Positions 1 to 8,992 of a stretch of DNA of 64,000 nt are shown piece after piece. The notes under the pieces were generated by a model. It did no database searches, was not told the DNA's origin, and saw only the letters and a list, made by a program, of their open reading frames with translations. Each line of letters begins with the position of its first letter. Within the stretch, counting starts at the first letter, position 1. The position numbers were made by a program, and so were the translations under genes. The DNA comes from Ravibacter sp964562455. GTDB lineage: Bacteria > Bacteroidota > Bacteroidia > Cytophagales > Spirosomataceae. The stretch covers positions 1 through 64,000 of the forward strand of contig CAZLTN010000013.1 in the NCBI GenBank assembly GCA_964562455.1. The letters run 5' to 3'.

Positions 1-334
1 AGGTTACGCTGGGCTCCACCTGCGGTTATGAATGGTGTCGCCCCTGCGGGGCTCCCCTGTCTCGGAGTGTGCTTCGCGATCCGTAGGTTACGCTGGGCTC
101 CACCTGCGGTTATGAATGGTGTGGCCCCTGCGGGGCTCCTCTGTCTCGGAGCGGGCTTCGCGATCCGTAGGTTACGCTGGGCTCCACCTGCGGTTATGAA
201 TGGTGTCGCCCCTGCGGGGCTTCTCTGTCTGAGAGAGCGGGTCCCGCAGGGACCGTATCTGCATAACCGCCGGTGGAACCGACGGTAGCGAGATAACATG
301 CCTACTACTACCGGAGCCCCGCAGGGGCGACACA
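1..334. repeat. Three 84-bp tandem repeats with an inverted terminal copy
   Basis: Units begin at 1, 85 and 169 with the same start (AGGTTACGCTGGGCTCCACC) and an exact 84-bp period; the array may extend left of the window. Each unit holds a GCCCCTGCGGGGC palindrome. The third unit diverges after about 220. An inverted copy of its middle part follows: 316-334 is the reverse complement of 203-221, and 260-279 resembles the reverse complement of the CCACCTGCGGTTATG part. The block can thus fold into a large hairpin next to the stop of the XRE gene. It is an REP/BIME-like intergenic repeat, not a gene; 84 is divisible by three, which is why a frame stays open across it. Confidence 0.85.
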
Positions 335-337
335 AGA

Positions 338-538
338 TCAATCACCTTCCTCCAGCTCGAAAAGCATCTCTACCGGCTTTCCGAGCACGCCTGACAGCTT
401 CAGTGACAAGACTGTAGAGGGAACGTATTTTCCGGCTTCAAGCGCATTGATAGTCTGCCGGCTTACAGAAACAAGCTGTGCCAGTTGCTCCTGAGAGTAG
501 CCTTTTATAACCCTGTTGATCCGGATGTTATTTTTCAT
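338..538 (-). CDS. Small XRE-family (Cro/YozG-like) HTH regulator
   Basis: A 66-residue protein that is almost entirely one helix-turn-helix domain (about residues 5-60). The recognition region includes SQEQLAQLVSVSRQTINALE and then a KYVPSTVLSLKLSGVLGK stretch, as in Cro/YozG-type stand-alone regulators. It probably acts as a DNA-binding repressor in the cytoplasm. Its ATG overlaps the last 4 bp of the upstream membrane-protein gene, so the two are translationally coupled and form one operon read leftwards. The palindromic array at 1027-1083 in front of that operon is the obvious candidate operator, which would make it autoregulated (inference). The family assignment is secure; the target genes are not known. 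Confidence 0.85.
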   Translation of the reverse strand: MKNNIRINRVIKGYSQEQLAQLVSVSRQTINALEAGKYVPSTVLSLKLSGVLGKPVEMLFELEEGD

Positions 539-999
539 AATGTAACTTCCCTGTTTAATTTTGCCAGGCTTACCTGGAATATTAAGATATAGGAAAGTAA
601 AAGCAGGTGCGGGAAGAATATGGTGAAACTCACAAAGGATAGCCCGTAGAAGAAGACGGTGAAAAATAGAGACATTACCATCATAATCACTACCGCCAAC
701 GACCAGGAATATAACCTCAGCGTCCTGATCATCTCGTCTTCTATTTTTCTCCTGGCGAAGGCGATGAATGTGAACCCGGAAAGCGAAGTAATCAGGATTA
801 GCGTAAGATTGATATCTGTTTCTATCATTTTAAAGATGCTGGTTTCACGGAAAGGAGTGTCATCAATAATGGCGAATACTTTTGCATGCAGATCAATGCT
901 TCCGGTTTCGCTGTCATAAATGTAGAGCGCAAGGCTGAGGATCGTCATGGCTATTCCAATCCATTTGAAATAACCGGGCAACAAAGGGATCTTTTTCAT
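535..999 (-). CDS. Four-helix membrane protein paired with the XRE regulator
   Basis: An unrecognised inner-membrane protein of 154 residues when started at MKKIPLLPGYF. Four hydrophobic segments are visible: WIGIAMTILSLALYIY near the N terminus, LTLILITSLSGFTFIAFA, a long YSWSLAVVIMMVMSLFF stretch, and a C-terminal segment ending LLLLSYILIF. The reading frame extends back to a GTG at 1032, but a TACATTTG promoter-like element and the operator array occupy 1027-1083, so ATG 999 is preferred. It overlaps the XRE gene by 4 bp. Small-HTH plus membrane-protein pairs are common in Firmicutes and Bacteroidota, where the membrane partner often modulates the regulator; that role here is inference. 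Confidence 0.7.
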   Translation of the reverse strand: MKKIPLLPGYFKWIGIAMTILSLALYIYDSETGSIDLHAKVFAIIDDTPFRETSIFKMIETDINLTLILITSLSGFTFIAFARRKIEDEMIRTLRLYSWSLAVVIMMVMSLFFTVFFYGLSFVSFTIFFPHLLLLSYILIFQVSLAKLNREVTL

Positions 1000-1026
1000 T
1001 AGTTTGGAGAATGTTATTATAAATGA

Positions 1027-1083
1027 TGTCACAAATGTAAGGTTTGTTTTACAAAATGTAAAACATTTTTTACATTTTGTAAA
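1027..1083 (-). promoter_or_regulatory. Phased TTTACA-N3-TGTAAA operator array with TACATTTG promoter element
   Basis: Two perfect 15-bp palindromes, TTTACAAAATGTAAA at 1048-1062 and TTTACATTTTGTAAA at 1069-1083, are spaced exactly 21 bp centre to centre. A degenerate third site keeps the right half (TGTAA at 1036-1040), again 21 bp away. On the minus strand 1039-1032 reads TACATTTG, matching the Bacteroidota TAnnTTTG element, and would drive the membrane-protein/XRE operon starting at 999. Spacing of two helical turns puts all sites on one DNA face, as expected for cooperative binding by a small Cro-like dimer. Binding by the adjacent XRE protein is inferred. Confidence 0.7.
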
Positions 1084-1160
1084 TAAGATAAACTGAGGAG
1101 GGTGGAGTAGAACCCCTGGCCTGGGTGCTCCCGTTTTTTAAATACAAAAAAGGAGGAAGA

Positions 1161-1721
1161 ATGACAGGTAAAAAAGTCTTAAAAGTAACCGCAGCGCTTA
1201 TCTTAGGAGGTATCTTCCTGTTTGTTTTCTTCCTGTATGCCACGATCAGGACAAAATCGACCGCTATCGATAAATATTCGCCATTCAGGGAATGGGTAGG
1301 TGAAAAGGTCATGTTGAACCGGGAAACGGTCGTGTTGAAGGAAAAGTTGAGATCGCACACGAATGACAGGTATCCGTACACCCTGTTAGATAGCCTGCAT
1401 CCTGATTGGGAATATGCAGAGGCGAGAAAAACGCTTGAAGAACCTGAAATAGAGGAGATTACGGTGTTTCCGGCGGGGACAGAATTAGTGCTTGAAAAAG
1501 CTATCCAGTATACCAACGGCGTGTCCGGCTCGTCTTATCCGACTATTTTTGGCACGATAGGCAGTGGAGAGAAAACGTATAAAGTTGGCTATCAATGGGG
1601 TAAACGCGATATGGCGAAAAACCATTACGGCATTGAGGAATGCTGGAAATTCCACCAGGCGCCGTGGCAGGAAAAACCCGATACAACTTTTTATGCACTT
1701 CCTACAGCAGAGTGGTGGTAG
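1161..1721 (+). CDS. Unknown membrane-anchored protein
   Basis: I do not recognise a family. ATG 1161 is chosen over an upstream in-frame start at 1125 because GGAGGA sits about 6 bp before it. The resulting 186-residue protein has a basic N terminus (MTGKKVLK), one hydrophobic segment at about residues 8-29 (TAALILGGIFLFVFFLYATI) and then a soluble, presumably periplasmic domain of about 155 residues rich in charged and aromatic residues, ending TAEWW. It is divergent from the XRE/membrane operon and ends 38 bp before the tRNA. No catalytic motif is evident. It could be a signal-anchored or lipid-interacting protein; no function is assigned. Confidence 0.55.
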   Translation: MTGKKVLKVTAALILGGIFLFVFFLYATIRTKSTAIDKYSPFREWVGEKVMLNRETVVLKEKLRSHTNDRYPYTLLDSLHPDWEYAEARKTLEEPEIEEITVFPAGTELVLEKAIQYTNGVSGSSYPTIFGTIGSGEKTYKVGYQWGKRDMAKNHYGIEECWKFHQAPWQEKPDTTFYALPTAEWW

Positions 1722-1736
1722 GTGTTAAAAAAAAAT

Positions 1737-1744
1737 TATCTTTG
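1737..1744 (+). promoter_or_regulatory. Putative -7 element of the tRNA-Val promoter
   Basis: TATCTTTG matches the Bacteroidota sigma-A -7 consensus TAnnTTTG and lies 15 nt before the 5' end of the tRNA, behind an A-rich run. No clear TTG is seen at the -33 spacing. Confidence 0.5.
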
Positions 1745-1759
1745 CACTCCGAATCACCC

Positions 1760-1834
1760 AGGACATTAGCTCAGTTGGTTCAGAGCGCCGCCTTGACAGG
1801 GCGGAGGTCAGCGGTTCGAGCCCGCTATGTCCTA
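1760..1834 (+). tRNA. tRNA-Val (anticodon GAC)
   Basis: A complete cloverleaf can be drawn. The acceptor pairs AGGACAT with ATGTCCT, the D stem GCTC with GAGC, and the anticodon stem CCGCC with GGCGG around the loop TTGACAG (anticodon GAC, reading GUC/GUU). The T stem pairs AGCGG with CCGCT around TTCGAGC. The discriminator base is A at 1834, and CCA is not encoded (CT follows). Bases 1814-1834 plus CT recur exactly at 17786-17808, so this gene appears to be the attachment site of the island that follows; its sequence is intact on this side. Confidence 0.95.
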
Positions 1835-1836
1835 CT
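1814..1836 (+). repeat. attL: tRNA-Val 3' end, left copy of 23-bp direct repeat
   Basis: The segment from the last T-stem G through the T loop, acceptor strand, discriminator and two flanking bases is identical to 17786-17808; the match stops at 1837 (A here, C there). A repeat covering the 3' part of a tRNA is the classical att site of tyrosine-recombinase integrative elements. Confidence 0.85.
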
Positions 1837-2221
1837 AACTATACTTGATTATCTTTGGACGCAAGTTGGGAGAAAAAAGAGACGCTTTACCTGCATTCGC
1901 TTAGGAATTCTACCTATAGATGTTTGAATGCTATTTTTGATAAAGGTCTGGAAAAATAAAATTAGGCATTATGTGATTTTTCGTAATGACAATGAGCGTG
2001 AGACTATTCCGGTCATCTCCGAAAATCTTCCGATTTGTCCCCCTCTCCAGCGATCTGACAGTCGCGACAAATTTGTCCGTACGTAGCTTCTGTCTCTTGA
2101 TAATGGGCCTGATATGCCATGTTTTGGTCGCATTAATTATTTTTTTGTAATTTATCAGGTGCTCACTAAGGGTAAAGTAGGGGAATTATGTCATCCTAAG
2201 TGAAAGCCAATAAGATCGCAG
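1837..2221. other. Non-coding left end of the island
   Basis: 385 bp, AT-rich in parts, with no convincing open frame. It should contain the left arm of the attachment region and the promoter of the sigma factor gene. An AT-rich tract with ATTATTTTTTTGTAATTT lies about 90 bp before the sigma start, but I cannot define a clean promoter. Confidence 0.5.
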
Positions 2222-2875
2222 ATGCGTACAGTAGAACGCCTTACCAGACAAAAGGAAATTTCCGGGGAAGACAACGTTGTGCGGCAACAGGATACGCCAA
2301 CACGGACTATCGATAACGATCAGATCGTTCGTGTCGCCTTTGAAGAGTCTGTCAGCAGAGGTTTCGAAACACTCTTCCGGTTGTATTATCAGGCGCTCTA
2401 TAGTCATGCCCTCCGCTTTGTTTATTCTAAGGAAAAGGCGGAAGACCTTGTCTGCGATGTGTTTTACGATTTCTGGAAAAGCAACAGTTTTCATTCCATA
2501 CAAATTACCTACCGGGCTTATTTGTATGCTGCCGTACGCAACAGGGCTTACACCTATGTACGATACGAATTGAAGGAGGAAAGAAATATGATTGCCTCTG
2601 AATTTTCAGAACATATTTTGGCAGAAGGAAGTCCCGAATCCATTATGGAATACGATGAGTTACACCAGCGGATTAACCACGCCATACATGAATTGCCTCC
2701 CCAATGTCAGCGTGTATTCCTGTTAAGCCGGTTCGAGGGAAAAAAGAACAGGGAAATTGCCGATAGGCTGGATTTATCGCTTAAAACGGTGGAGGCGCAC
2801 CTGGCAAAGGCATTGAGTCAGCTCAGGAAGGTGATTCCTGGTATGATTATACAATTCATTTGGTTCAATCCGTGA
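2222..2875 (+). CDS. ECF sigma-70 factor of a FecI/SusCD-type system
   Basis: A 217-residue cytoplasmic extracytoplasmic-function sigma factor. Region 2 spans about residues 47-115 (FETLFRLYYQALYSHALRF, then KAEDLVCDVFYDFW). Region 4 spans about 150-205, with LPPQCQRVFLLSRFEGKKNR and the recognition helix DLSLKTVEAHLAKAL. This is the Bacteroidota ECF subfamily that works with FecR-type anti-sigma factors. The FecR gene follows after 45 bp and SusC/SusD after that, so it is expected to switch on the downstream transporter genes when the SusC N-terminal domain signals ligand. An N-terminal extension of about 40 polar residues is slightly long for the family; internal starts are possible. Confidence 0.9.
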   Translation: MRTVERLTRQKEISGEDNVVRQQDTPTRTIDNDQIVRVAFEESVSRGFETLFRLYYQALYSHALRFVYSKEKAEDLVCDVFYDFWKSNSFHSIQITYRAYLYAAVRNRAYTYVRYELKEERNMIASEFSEHILAEGSPESIMEYDELHQRINHAIHELPPQCQRVFLLSRFEGKKNREIADRLDLSLKTVEAHLAKALSQLRKVIPGMIIQFIWFNP

Positions 2876-2920
2876 GGTTCGGCCTCTTGTTTAGTCAGCT
2901 TTCCTGAATGTTAGTTTAAG

Positions 2921-3916
2921 ATGGAATATACGGATATTAAGAATGCAGTGTTTGATTTTTTCTCGGGTAGGGCTACTCCTCTCCAGAAACAGGCCGTCAA
3001 CGGATGGTTGGCGGAAATCTCAAATCATGATCAGTACTATCGGTGGTTACAAGAGTGGGAACTGGCTCATTTACAAGGGAAAACCTCGTGGGAGGAGGCG
3101 TTTTCCCGGACACAGCGGAATGTGGACGGTAATAGTTCGGGAGAAGAACGTCCTGCTTTTCCCGTAGCAAAGAAACCCGGTATATGGAGAGTATATCCCT
3201 ACAGGGTAGCGGCGGTAGTATTGTTTTGTTTATCACTGGCTTTGTATCCGCTGCGTGATGTTATTTTCTTTCAGACATTAAAATCGGCCTACGGTGAAAC
3301 GATGCAAACCGTCCTTCCTGATGGATCGGTGGTTTCATTAAATGCGAACTCTTCCATACGATATCCGCGATTTGGTTTTGCTGGCGGACGTCGTCATGTG
3401 GAGCTTTCAGGAGAAGCCGACTTTGAGATCCGTAAGACGCCTGACCGGCAGCCTTTTGTGGTCTCTACTGCTACTGGTCTCAAAGTGAATGTACTGGGGA
3501 CGGAATTTACGGTTTTCGCCCGTGCAAGAGGTTCAAGGGTTACGCTCAGAACCGGAAAAGTAGCTTTGCAGACAAGCGAAAAGACAGGGAGGAGGGATAT
3601 TATTATGAGTCCGGGGGATATCGTGGCGATAAGTACGGAAGGGAAGATGAGCCGATCTCATACCGCTAAGCCTGAGCATTATTCTTCCTGGAAAGACCGA
3701 ATGATTACCCTGGATCGGACATCCCTGCAGGAAATCTCCACTATGCTCGAAGAGATTTACGGCTTCCGCGTAGAGTTGGGTGATGAAGGGCTTGCAGACA
3801 GGACTGCGACGGGATTCCTGCCGGTACAGAATGCCGAAATGGCACTGGAGCTCGTCTCCGATATGTTTGATATCCATTTTACGCATGAAAACAATAAAGT
3901 GATCTTTAAAAATTAA
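2921..3916 (+). CDS. FecR-family anti-sigma factor
   Basis: A 331-residue inner-membrane sensor. A cytoplasmic N-terminal part (about 1-88) would bind the sigma factor. One transmembrane helix follows at about 90-110 (VAAVVLFCLSLALYPL), then the periplasmic FecR domain from about 120 to 215 (TMQTVLPDGSVVSLNANSSI, GEADFEI, LGTEFTVFA) and a C-terminal DUF4974-like domain (SLQEISTMLEEIYGFRVELG to the end). It lies between the sigma gene and susC, the normal order. It should receive the signal from the STN domain of the SusC protein through the periplasm. Length and domain order are normal for the family. Confidence 0.92.
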   Translation: MEYTDIKNAVFDFFSGRATPLQKQAVNGWLAEISNHDQYYRWLQEWELAHLQGKTSWEEAFSRTQRNVDGNSSGEERPAFPVAKKPGIWRVYPYRVAAVVLFCLSLALYPLRDVIFFQTLKSAYGETMQTVLPDGSVVSLNANSSIRYPRFGFAGGRRHVELSGEADFEIRKTPDRQPFVVSTATGLKVNVLGTEFTVFARARGSRVTLRTGKVALQTSEKTGRRDIIMSPGDIVAISTEGKMSRSHTAKPEHYSSWKDRMITLDRTSLQEISTMLEEIYGFRVELGDEGLADRTATGFLPVQNAEMALELVSDMFDIHFTHENNKVIFKN

Positions 3917-3942
3917 CTCCTATTTCTAAAATCTTGATTCGT

Positions 3943-6900
3943 ATGGGATACTTATTACAGGTAACTCGGAATAGTTTATTGGTAACTATTTTCACATTGA
4001 CCTACATTTCCGGATTTGCCGGTAAGCAAATGGGCCTCAGGCCGCAGGTTTTGAACAGCCGGCTGTCGGACGAATATACGACTACGTTAAGGGATTTGCT
4101 GATTCAGCTTAAAAACAAACACAAGGTGAATATCCTTTTTGAGGACAAGTTGGTTAATCAACCCGCAAGGAGCGCACAACTCTCGGGAACTGCTACGCTG
4201 GAACAGGATCTTACAAGAATTCTTCAGCCTTATAACCTGGGATTTAAAAAGGTAGGGGACGGAGTATATGTTATAACGAAGAGCAGGCGCGTGACACTCC
4301 GACCAGCTGAGCCCGTAGCCGTGCCTGTAGGGAGTGAAAATGTCCCTCTCGTCCTCTCCGGGCCGATAAGTGAAACATCTCCCATGACTTTGGGGAGCAG
4401 TCATACTTTGCCGGGGACAGCCGTCAGCAGGATAGTTGAAGGGAGGGTCACCGACGAAAACGGGGAGGGTTTACCCGGGGTGAATATTCTTGTCAAAGGG
4501 TCCCAGTCCGGAACTATCACGGGGGCAGGCGGAACATTTACAATCGATGTCGTCAATAGCAGTGGTGTTCTCGTGTTTTCGTTCGTAGGTTATCTCACGC
4601 AGGAAGTAGCCGTACAGAACAGGACATTGCTCCATGTGAAGCTGCGTGTCGATGTAAAGACGCTTAACGAGGTGGTTGTGACTGCTTTGGGGATAGAGCG
4701 GGATAAGAAAGCACTGGGATACTCCATACAGGAAATCAAGGCAGAAGATCTGACGATTGCGCGCGACCCGAATGTCGGAAATGCGCTTGCTGGCAAGATT
4801 GCAGGTGTTCAGGTGCTGGGGCAGTCCGCGGCAAAGTTCGGTAAGCCCAATATTCGTGTCCGCGGTGTCAATTCGCTGACTGGTGCGGATCCGCTGTATG
4901 TAGTGGATGGCACACCTACGGATATCAGCCAGGTAAACATGGATGAAGTAGAATCGCTGACCGTATTGAAGGGCCCTTCCGCTACTGCCTTATACGGCAA
5001 TAGAGCATCAGCAGGCGTATTGGTAATTACAACCAAGCGGGCCAAGGCAGGAGAAACCCGGTTAGATGTCAATTACAGCGCTACCATGGACGAAATTGCG
5101 ATGCTCCCCCGGTACCAGGACGAGTACGGAGGGGGAACTACCCAAACCTGGGAGACTTTCAAATACAATCCTTCGCTTCATCCCACAAGCTGGGCGTCGT
5201 TTGACGGGCAGAATATATTGAACTATTCGATTGACGAAAGCTGGGGGCCGAAATTGGACGGCACTCTGCATCGGTCGGCCGCGTCCTGGATGCCGGGAGA
5301 AGGCTTCGGAAAGCTTACGCCGTTTTCTCCGCAGCCCGATAACGTAAGGGATTTCTTCGAAAAACCGCTTAGCCACAACGCCAATGTGGCCTTCTCTAAA
5401 GCGGGGGAGGGATATGCATCCAGGATTTCGTACACCCATATTTTAAACAATGGCGTTGTTCCCAATAGCCGCCAAACCAAAGATTATCTGAGTGCGAGGA
5501 ATTCATTTACCTTTTCCAGACGTCTGACGGGAGAACTAAATATTAACTATACCGCCACGAAAGCTACCAATACGCCCGCCGACGGATTCGGATCAGCCGG
5601 GGGAACAGGTATCAGCAATGAAGTGCTGGGAGTTTCAAGCCGTCCGTTGAACGGTTATAATCAGACGGTTGGTGTTTTCAATCAATGGTTCCAACGCCAG
5701 ATTTCGATCGATGACCTTCGCAATTACAAAAATGAGGACGGTTCCTTCAGAAGCTGGAACATCGGAGGCCCCCTTGATCCCAAACCAAAGTACTGGGATA
5801 GTCCTTATACTCAGATGTATGCCAATACCAATCTGGCGGCACAACATAGGATTTTCGGGAATCTCGGGCTGATCTACAAATTTTCCGACTTTTTATCGGC
5901 TAGCATAAAGGCCCGTCGCGACTACGCTGCCTATACACAGGAGGGCAGGGTAGCCAGCGGAACTCTTTTTGCAGGTGGTTTGGGGCAATTTGCCTATCTG
6001 TCGGCCTCCACTTTGGAAGAGAATTACGAAGGTTTGCTGAATTTTTCGAAGACGTATGGTGTAATTTCTGTTTTTGGGAACGTAGGCGGGAATATCCGGA
6101 AAAACAGGACCGATGGTTCCTACCAGGCTACCGAGGGGGGGCTGACTTCTCCTAATTTTTATGCGATTTCTGCGTCCGTAAATCGCCCTACTTCCAGGAA
6201 TTACCGTTTTGAAAATAGGGTAAACAGTGTTTTCGGGAACGTGAGCATCGGCTATAAGGACTTTTTGTTTGCAGAAGGTTCGCTTCGGAACGACTGGTCG
6301 TCTACTCTGCCCAAGAAACACAATTCCTATCTGTATCCATCCGTTTCCGGGAGCCTCGTGTTCTCCGAATTGCTTCCGGATTCCAGAATATTGTCGTATG
6401 GAAAACTAAGGGCCGGCTACGCACAGGTTGGAACGGATGTCGGGCCGTATCAGACCTCTTTAACCTACACCGTAAGTACCTATAGCGGAATTCCGACAAT
6501 GTTTTTACCTGGTACACTGCCCAATCAGGACATGAAACCCGGTATGGCTTCGTCTTATGAAGGTGGGGTAGACCTAAAATTTCTGCAAAACCGCTTCGGA
6601 ATTGAACTGACGGTCTACCGGAATGACAACCGAAATCAGATTATTCCGTTACCGGTGGTGCCTACGAGCGGATACAATTCGGCGCTGATCAATGCCGGTC
6701 TGATTCAGACCAAAGGTGCCGAGCTACATCTGTATGCCAACCCTATCCGGTCAGAGGCAGGATTCAACTGGGAGTTTGACATTAACGCCGACCGCAGCCG
6801 GTCAAGAGTCGTCGAATTGCAGGAAGGATTGACCAACTATTTACTGGGATCGGACTGGGTAACCATTACCAATAACGCTCGGAAAGGCGAAGACTGGGGA

Positions 6901-7539
6901 CTGCTGGTTGGTAGAAAAGCCAGGAGACTCGATGGAAAGAAGGTGGTGGATGAGGCAGGTAACTACCTGTACGATGATGCTCAGCCGCTGGGTTCAATAC
7001 TTCCGAAATTCAAGGGCGGACTTCTCAATACTTTCCGATATAAAAGCTTGACATTGAGACTTAATACCGATTTTGTGGCGGGTGGGAAATTCTACTCGAT
7101 GACGATGGCTTTCCTGGAAGGCTCCGGCCTGTCGGCTTCAACCGTGGGTAAAAACAGCCTAGGAAACCCGAAACGTGACCCTGTTTCGGAAGGAGGCGGA
7201 ATTATACTGGACGGAGTGTATCAAAACGGACAGCCCAATACGACGGCAATCGATGCCCGCACTTACTATAAGAAGGCATACACGATCGACGAGACTTACG
7301 TTTTCGACCGCTCTTACATCAAGATGAGGGAGGTTTCACTGGGGTATTCTGTACCGCAACGCTATCTGGGGAAATTGGTCAAGACAGCCAATGTCTCTCT
7401 GATTGCACGGAATCCATTTATGATATGGAGTGCAATCGGACGAGGAATTGATATTTCCGAAGCGGAGAGAAACTGGAGCGACGGTGGTCAGCTTCCTCCC
7501 GTACGTTCGATCGGGCTTAATGTAAAAGTCGGACTTTGA
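3943..7539 (+). CDS. SusC/RagA-type TonB-linked outer-membrane transporter
   Basis: A 1198-residue outer-membrane transporter starting at ATG 3943; a TTG three codons earlier is less likely. In order: a signal sequence; an STN signalling domain at about 45-110 (LRDLLIQLKNKHKVNILFED), which marks it as a transducer; a carboxypeptidase-regulatory-like domain at about 163-240; the SusC motif NEVVVTALGIERDKKALGYS; a plug domain (VRGVNSLTGADPLYVVDG); and a beta-barrel ending VRSIGLNVKVGL. It imports a ligand together with the SusD lipoprotein encoded 25 bp downstream, powered by TonB/ExbBD encoded elsewhere. The STN domain fits the ECF sigma/FecR pair just upstream. The substrate cannot be read from sequence; the neighbouring enzymes suggest a modified sugar or glycoside. 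Confidence 0.95.
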   Translation: MGYLLQVTRNSLLVTIFTLTYISGFAGKQMGLRPQVLNSRLSDEYTTTLRDLLIQLKNKHKVNILFEDKLVNQPARSAQLSGTATLEQDLTRILQPYNLGFKKVGDGVYVITKSRRVTLRPAEPVAVPVGSENVPLVLSGPISETSPMTLGSSHTLPGTAVSRIVEGRVTDENGEGLPGVNILVKGSQSGTITGAGGTFTIDVVNSSGVLVFSFVGYLTQEVAVQNRTLLHVKLRVDVKTLNEVVVTALGIERDKKALGYSIQEIKAEDLTIARDPNVGNALAGKIAGVQVLGQSAAKFGKPNIRVRGVNSLTGADPLYVVDGTPTDISQVNMDEVESLTVLKGPSATALYGNRASAGVLVITTKRAKAGETRLDVNYSATMDEIAMLPRYQDEYGGGTTQTWETFKYNPSLHPTSWASFDGQNILNYSIDESWGPKLDGTLHRSAASWMPGEGFGKLTPFSPQPDNVRDFFEKPLSHNANVAFSKAGEGYASRISYTHILNNGVVPNSRQTKDYLSARNSFTFSRRLTGELNINYTATKATNTPADGFGSAGGTGISNEVLGVSSRPLNGYNQTVGVFNQWFQRQISIDDLRNYKNEDGSFRSWNIGGPLDPKPKYWDSPYTQMYANTNLAAQHRIFGNLGLIYKFSDFLSASIKARRDYAAYTQEGRVASGTLFAGGLGQFAYLSASTLEENYEGLLNFSKTYGVISVFGNVGGNIRKNRTDGSYQATEGGLTSPNFYAISASVNRPTSRNYRFENRVNSVFGNVSIGYKDFLFAEGSLRNDWSSTLPKKHNSYLYPSVSGSLVFSELLPDSRILSYGKLRAGYAQVGTDVGPYQTSLTYTVSTYSGIPTMFLPGTLPNQDMKPGMASSYEGGVDLKFLQNRFGIELTVYRNDNRNQIIPLPVVPTSGYNSALINAGLIQTKGAELHLYANPIRSEAGFNWEFDINADRSRSRVVELQEGLTNYLLGSDWVTITNNARKGEDWGLLVGRKARRLDGKKVVDEAGNYLYDDAQPLGSILPKFKGGLLNTFRYKSLTLRLNTDFVAGGKFYSMTMAFLEGSGLSASTVGKNSLGNPKRDPVSEGGGIILDGVYQNGQPNTTAIDARTYYKKAYTIDETYVFDRSYIKMREVSLGYSVPQRYLGKLVKTANVSLIARNPFMIWSAIGRGIDISEAERNWSDGGQLPPVRSIGLNVKVGL

Positions 7540-7564
7540 CAATAACATTCAAATATTTTGAAAG

Positions 7565-8992
7565 ATGATAAAGAATCTGAAATCCAAAGGGATAATCCTA
7601 CTGGCGGTCCTGACCTTCAGCGCCTGCAACGACTTTGGCGATATCAATAAGAATCCGAATAACGCAGCGCGCCCCAATACTGCAGGACTTCTTACCGGGG
7701 CAATGCGCAGGGTAGGAGAGGTCGTAACGGATATGATACCGGCGCTTTATGTACAGCAGTTCGGCGATGTGACTTATATTGATGAATCAAGGTATAAAAC
7801 AGCGATTTTCAACTATAATGTCTATTACTCAACTCCCCTAAACTCGCTTCAGCACATTATCGACCTGAATAGCGACGAAGAAACAAAGAGTGAAGTAGCC
7901 ATTTCCGGCTCAAACAACAATCAGATAGCCGTCGCACGTATTTTGAAAGCTTTCTATTTTCTTTGGCTGACCGATCGTTGGGGGGACATAGCCTATTCTG
8001 AGGCATTGCTCGGAAGCGGAAATTTTACTCCGAAATTCGACAAACAGGAAGATGTCTATAGAGATTTGTTCAAGGAACTAAAGGAAGCATCCAACCAATT
8101 TGACGACGGTAAACTGGTTCAGGGCGACGTACTTCTCAGCGGCAATGCCGGCAGGTGGAAGAAATTTGCGAACTCCCTGCGGCTTATCATGGCGCTAAGG
8201 ATGTCAAAAGCAAATGCATCGCTCGGAAAACAGGAATTCGCCGCTGCCCTGGCTGACGGCGTTTTGAGCAGCACGGCTGAAAGTATAAGGTACAAGTATA
8301 TCGCGGAAGCGGCAAATGAGCATCCCTTGTATACCAACTACATTACGCAGAACAGGAAGGATTATGCGCTTAGTGATACCTTCGTCGACTTCCTGTTATC
8401 GGTGAACGACCCGAGGCTTTCCGCTATGGCCGATAAAAATCAATTAGGCTTCTATCGTGGTGTTCCGTACGGGGTGTTTCCGTCGCAGGGGAGACCCGAA
8501 GACTTCTCGCTGGCGGCGTCCAGTATGCGTCAGCAGGCCTCGCCGGTCAACGTTTTGACCTATGCTCAGGTGCTTTTAGCTCAGGCAGAGGCGATTACAT
8601 TGGGATGGATGGAAGGAGATGCGAAGTCTTTTTATGAGGCGGCGATCAAATCTTCGATGGAGCAATGGAACGTATACAACGAAAGTTCCTACAGTGTCTA
8701 CATAGCGCATCCCAAGGTTGTTTTTGACGGTGACAAGGCGGTAGAACTGATCGCAACACAACGGTGGGTGGCACTGTTTTACCAGGGTAGTGAAGCCTGG
8801 GCCGAATGGCGCCGGACCGGTTATCCGAAATTGACCCCTGCTAAAGTTCCCTTGAACGGTGTATCGGAAATACCCCGCCGCTTGGCTTACCCTTTGACTG
8901 AGAATTCATTGAATGGCGCTCATTACAAGGAAGTAGTAGGAAGACAGGGAGCTGATACACAGTATTCCAGGGTCTGGTGGGACAAACAATAG
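7565..8992 (+). CDS. SusD/RagB-like surface lipoprotein
   Basis: A 475-residue outer-membrane lipoprotein with signal peptide and lipobox FSAC (Cys near residue 21). It then reads NDFGDINKNPNNA, typical of the SusD-like 2 subfamily, and contains SusD features such as ILKAFYFLWLTDRWGDIAYSE, RWKKFANSLRLIMALRMS and LLAQAEAITLGW. It covers the SusC barrel as a lid and captures ligand at the cell surface. It lies 25 bp after susC in the same operon. The C terminus retains ALFYQGSEAWAEWRRTGYP, common to this subfamily. Full length and intact; substrate unknown. Confidence 0.93.
   Translation: MIKNLKSKGIILLAVLTFSACNDFGDINKNPNNAARPNTAGLLTGAMRRVGEVVTDMIPALYVQQFGDVTYIDESRYKTAIFNYNVYYSTPLNSLQHIIDLNSDEETKSEVAISGSNNNQIAVARILKAFYFLWLTDRWGDIAYSEALLGSGNFTPKFDKQEDVYRDLFKELKEASNQFDDGKLVQGDVLLSGNAGRWKKFANSLRLIMALRMSKANASLGKQEFAAALADGVLSSTAESIRYKYIAEAANEHPLYTNYITQNRKDYALSDTFVDFLLSVNDPRLSAMADKNQLGFYRGVPYGVFPSQGRPEDFSLAASSMRQQASPVNVLTYAQVLLAQAEAITLGWMEGDAKSFYEAAIKSSMEQWNVYNESSYSVYIAHPKVVFDGDKAVELIATQRWVALFYQGSEAWAEWRRTGYPKLTPAKVPLNGVSEIPRRLAYPLTENSLNGAHYKEVVGRQGADTQYSRVWWDKQ

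Noticed and set aside
28..288. 86-residue open frame with a repeated 28-residue unit
   Set aside because: It only reflects the 84-bp tandem repeat, whose length is a multiple of three; no start signal or domain.
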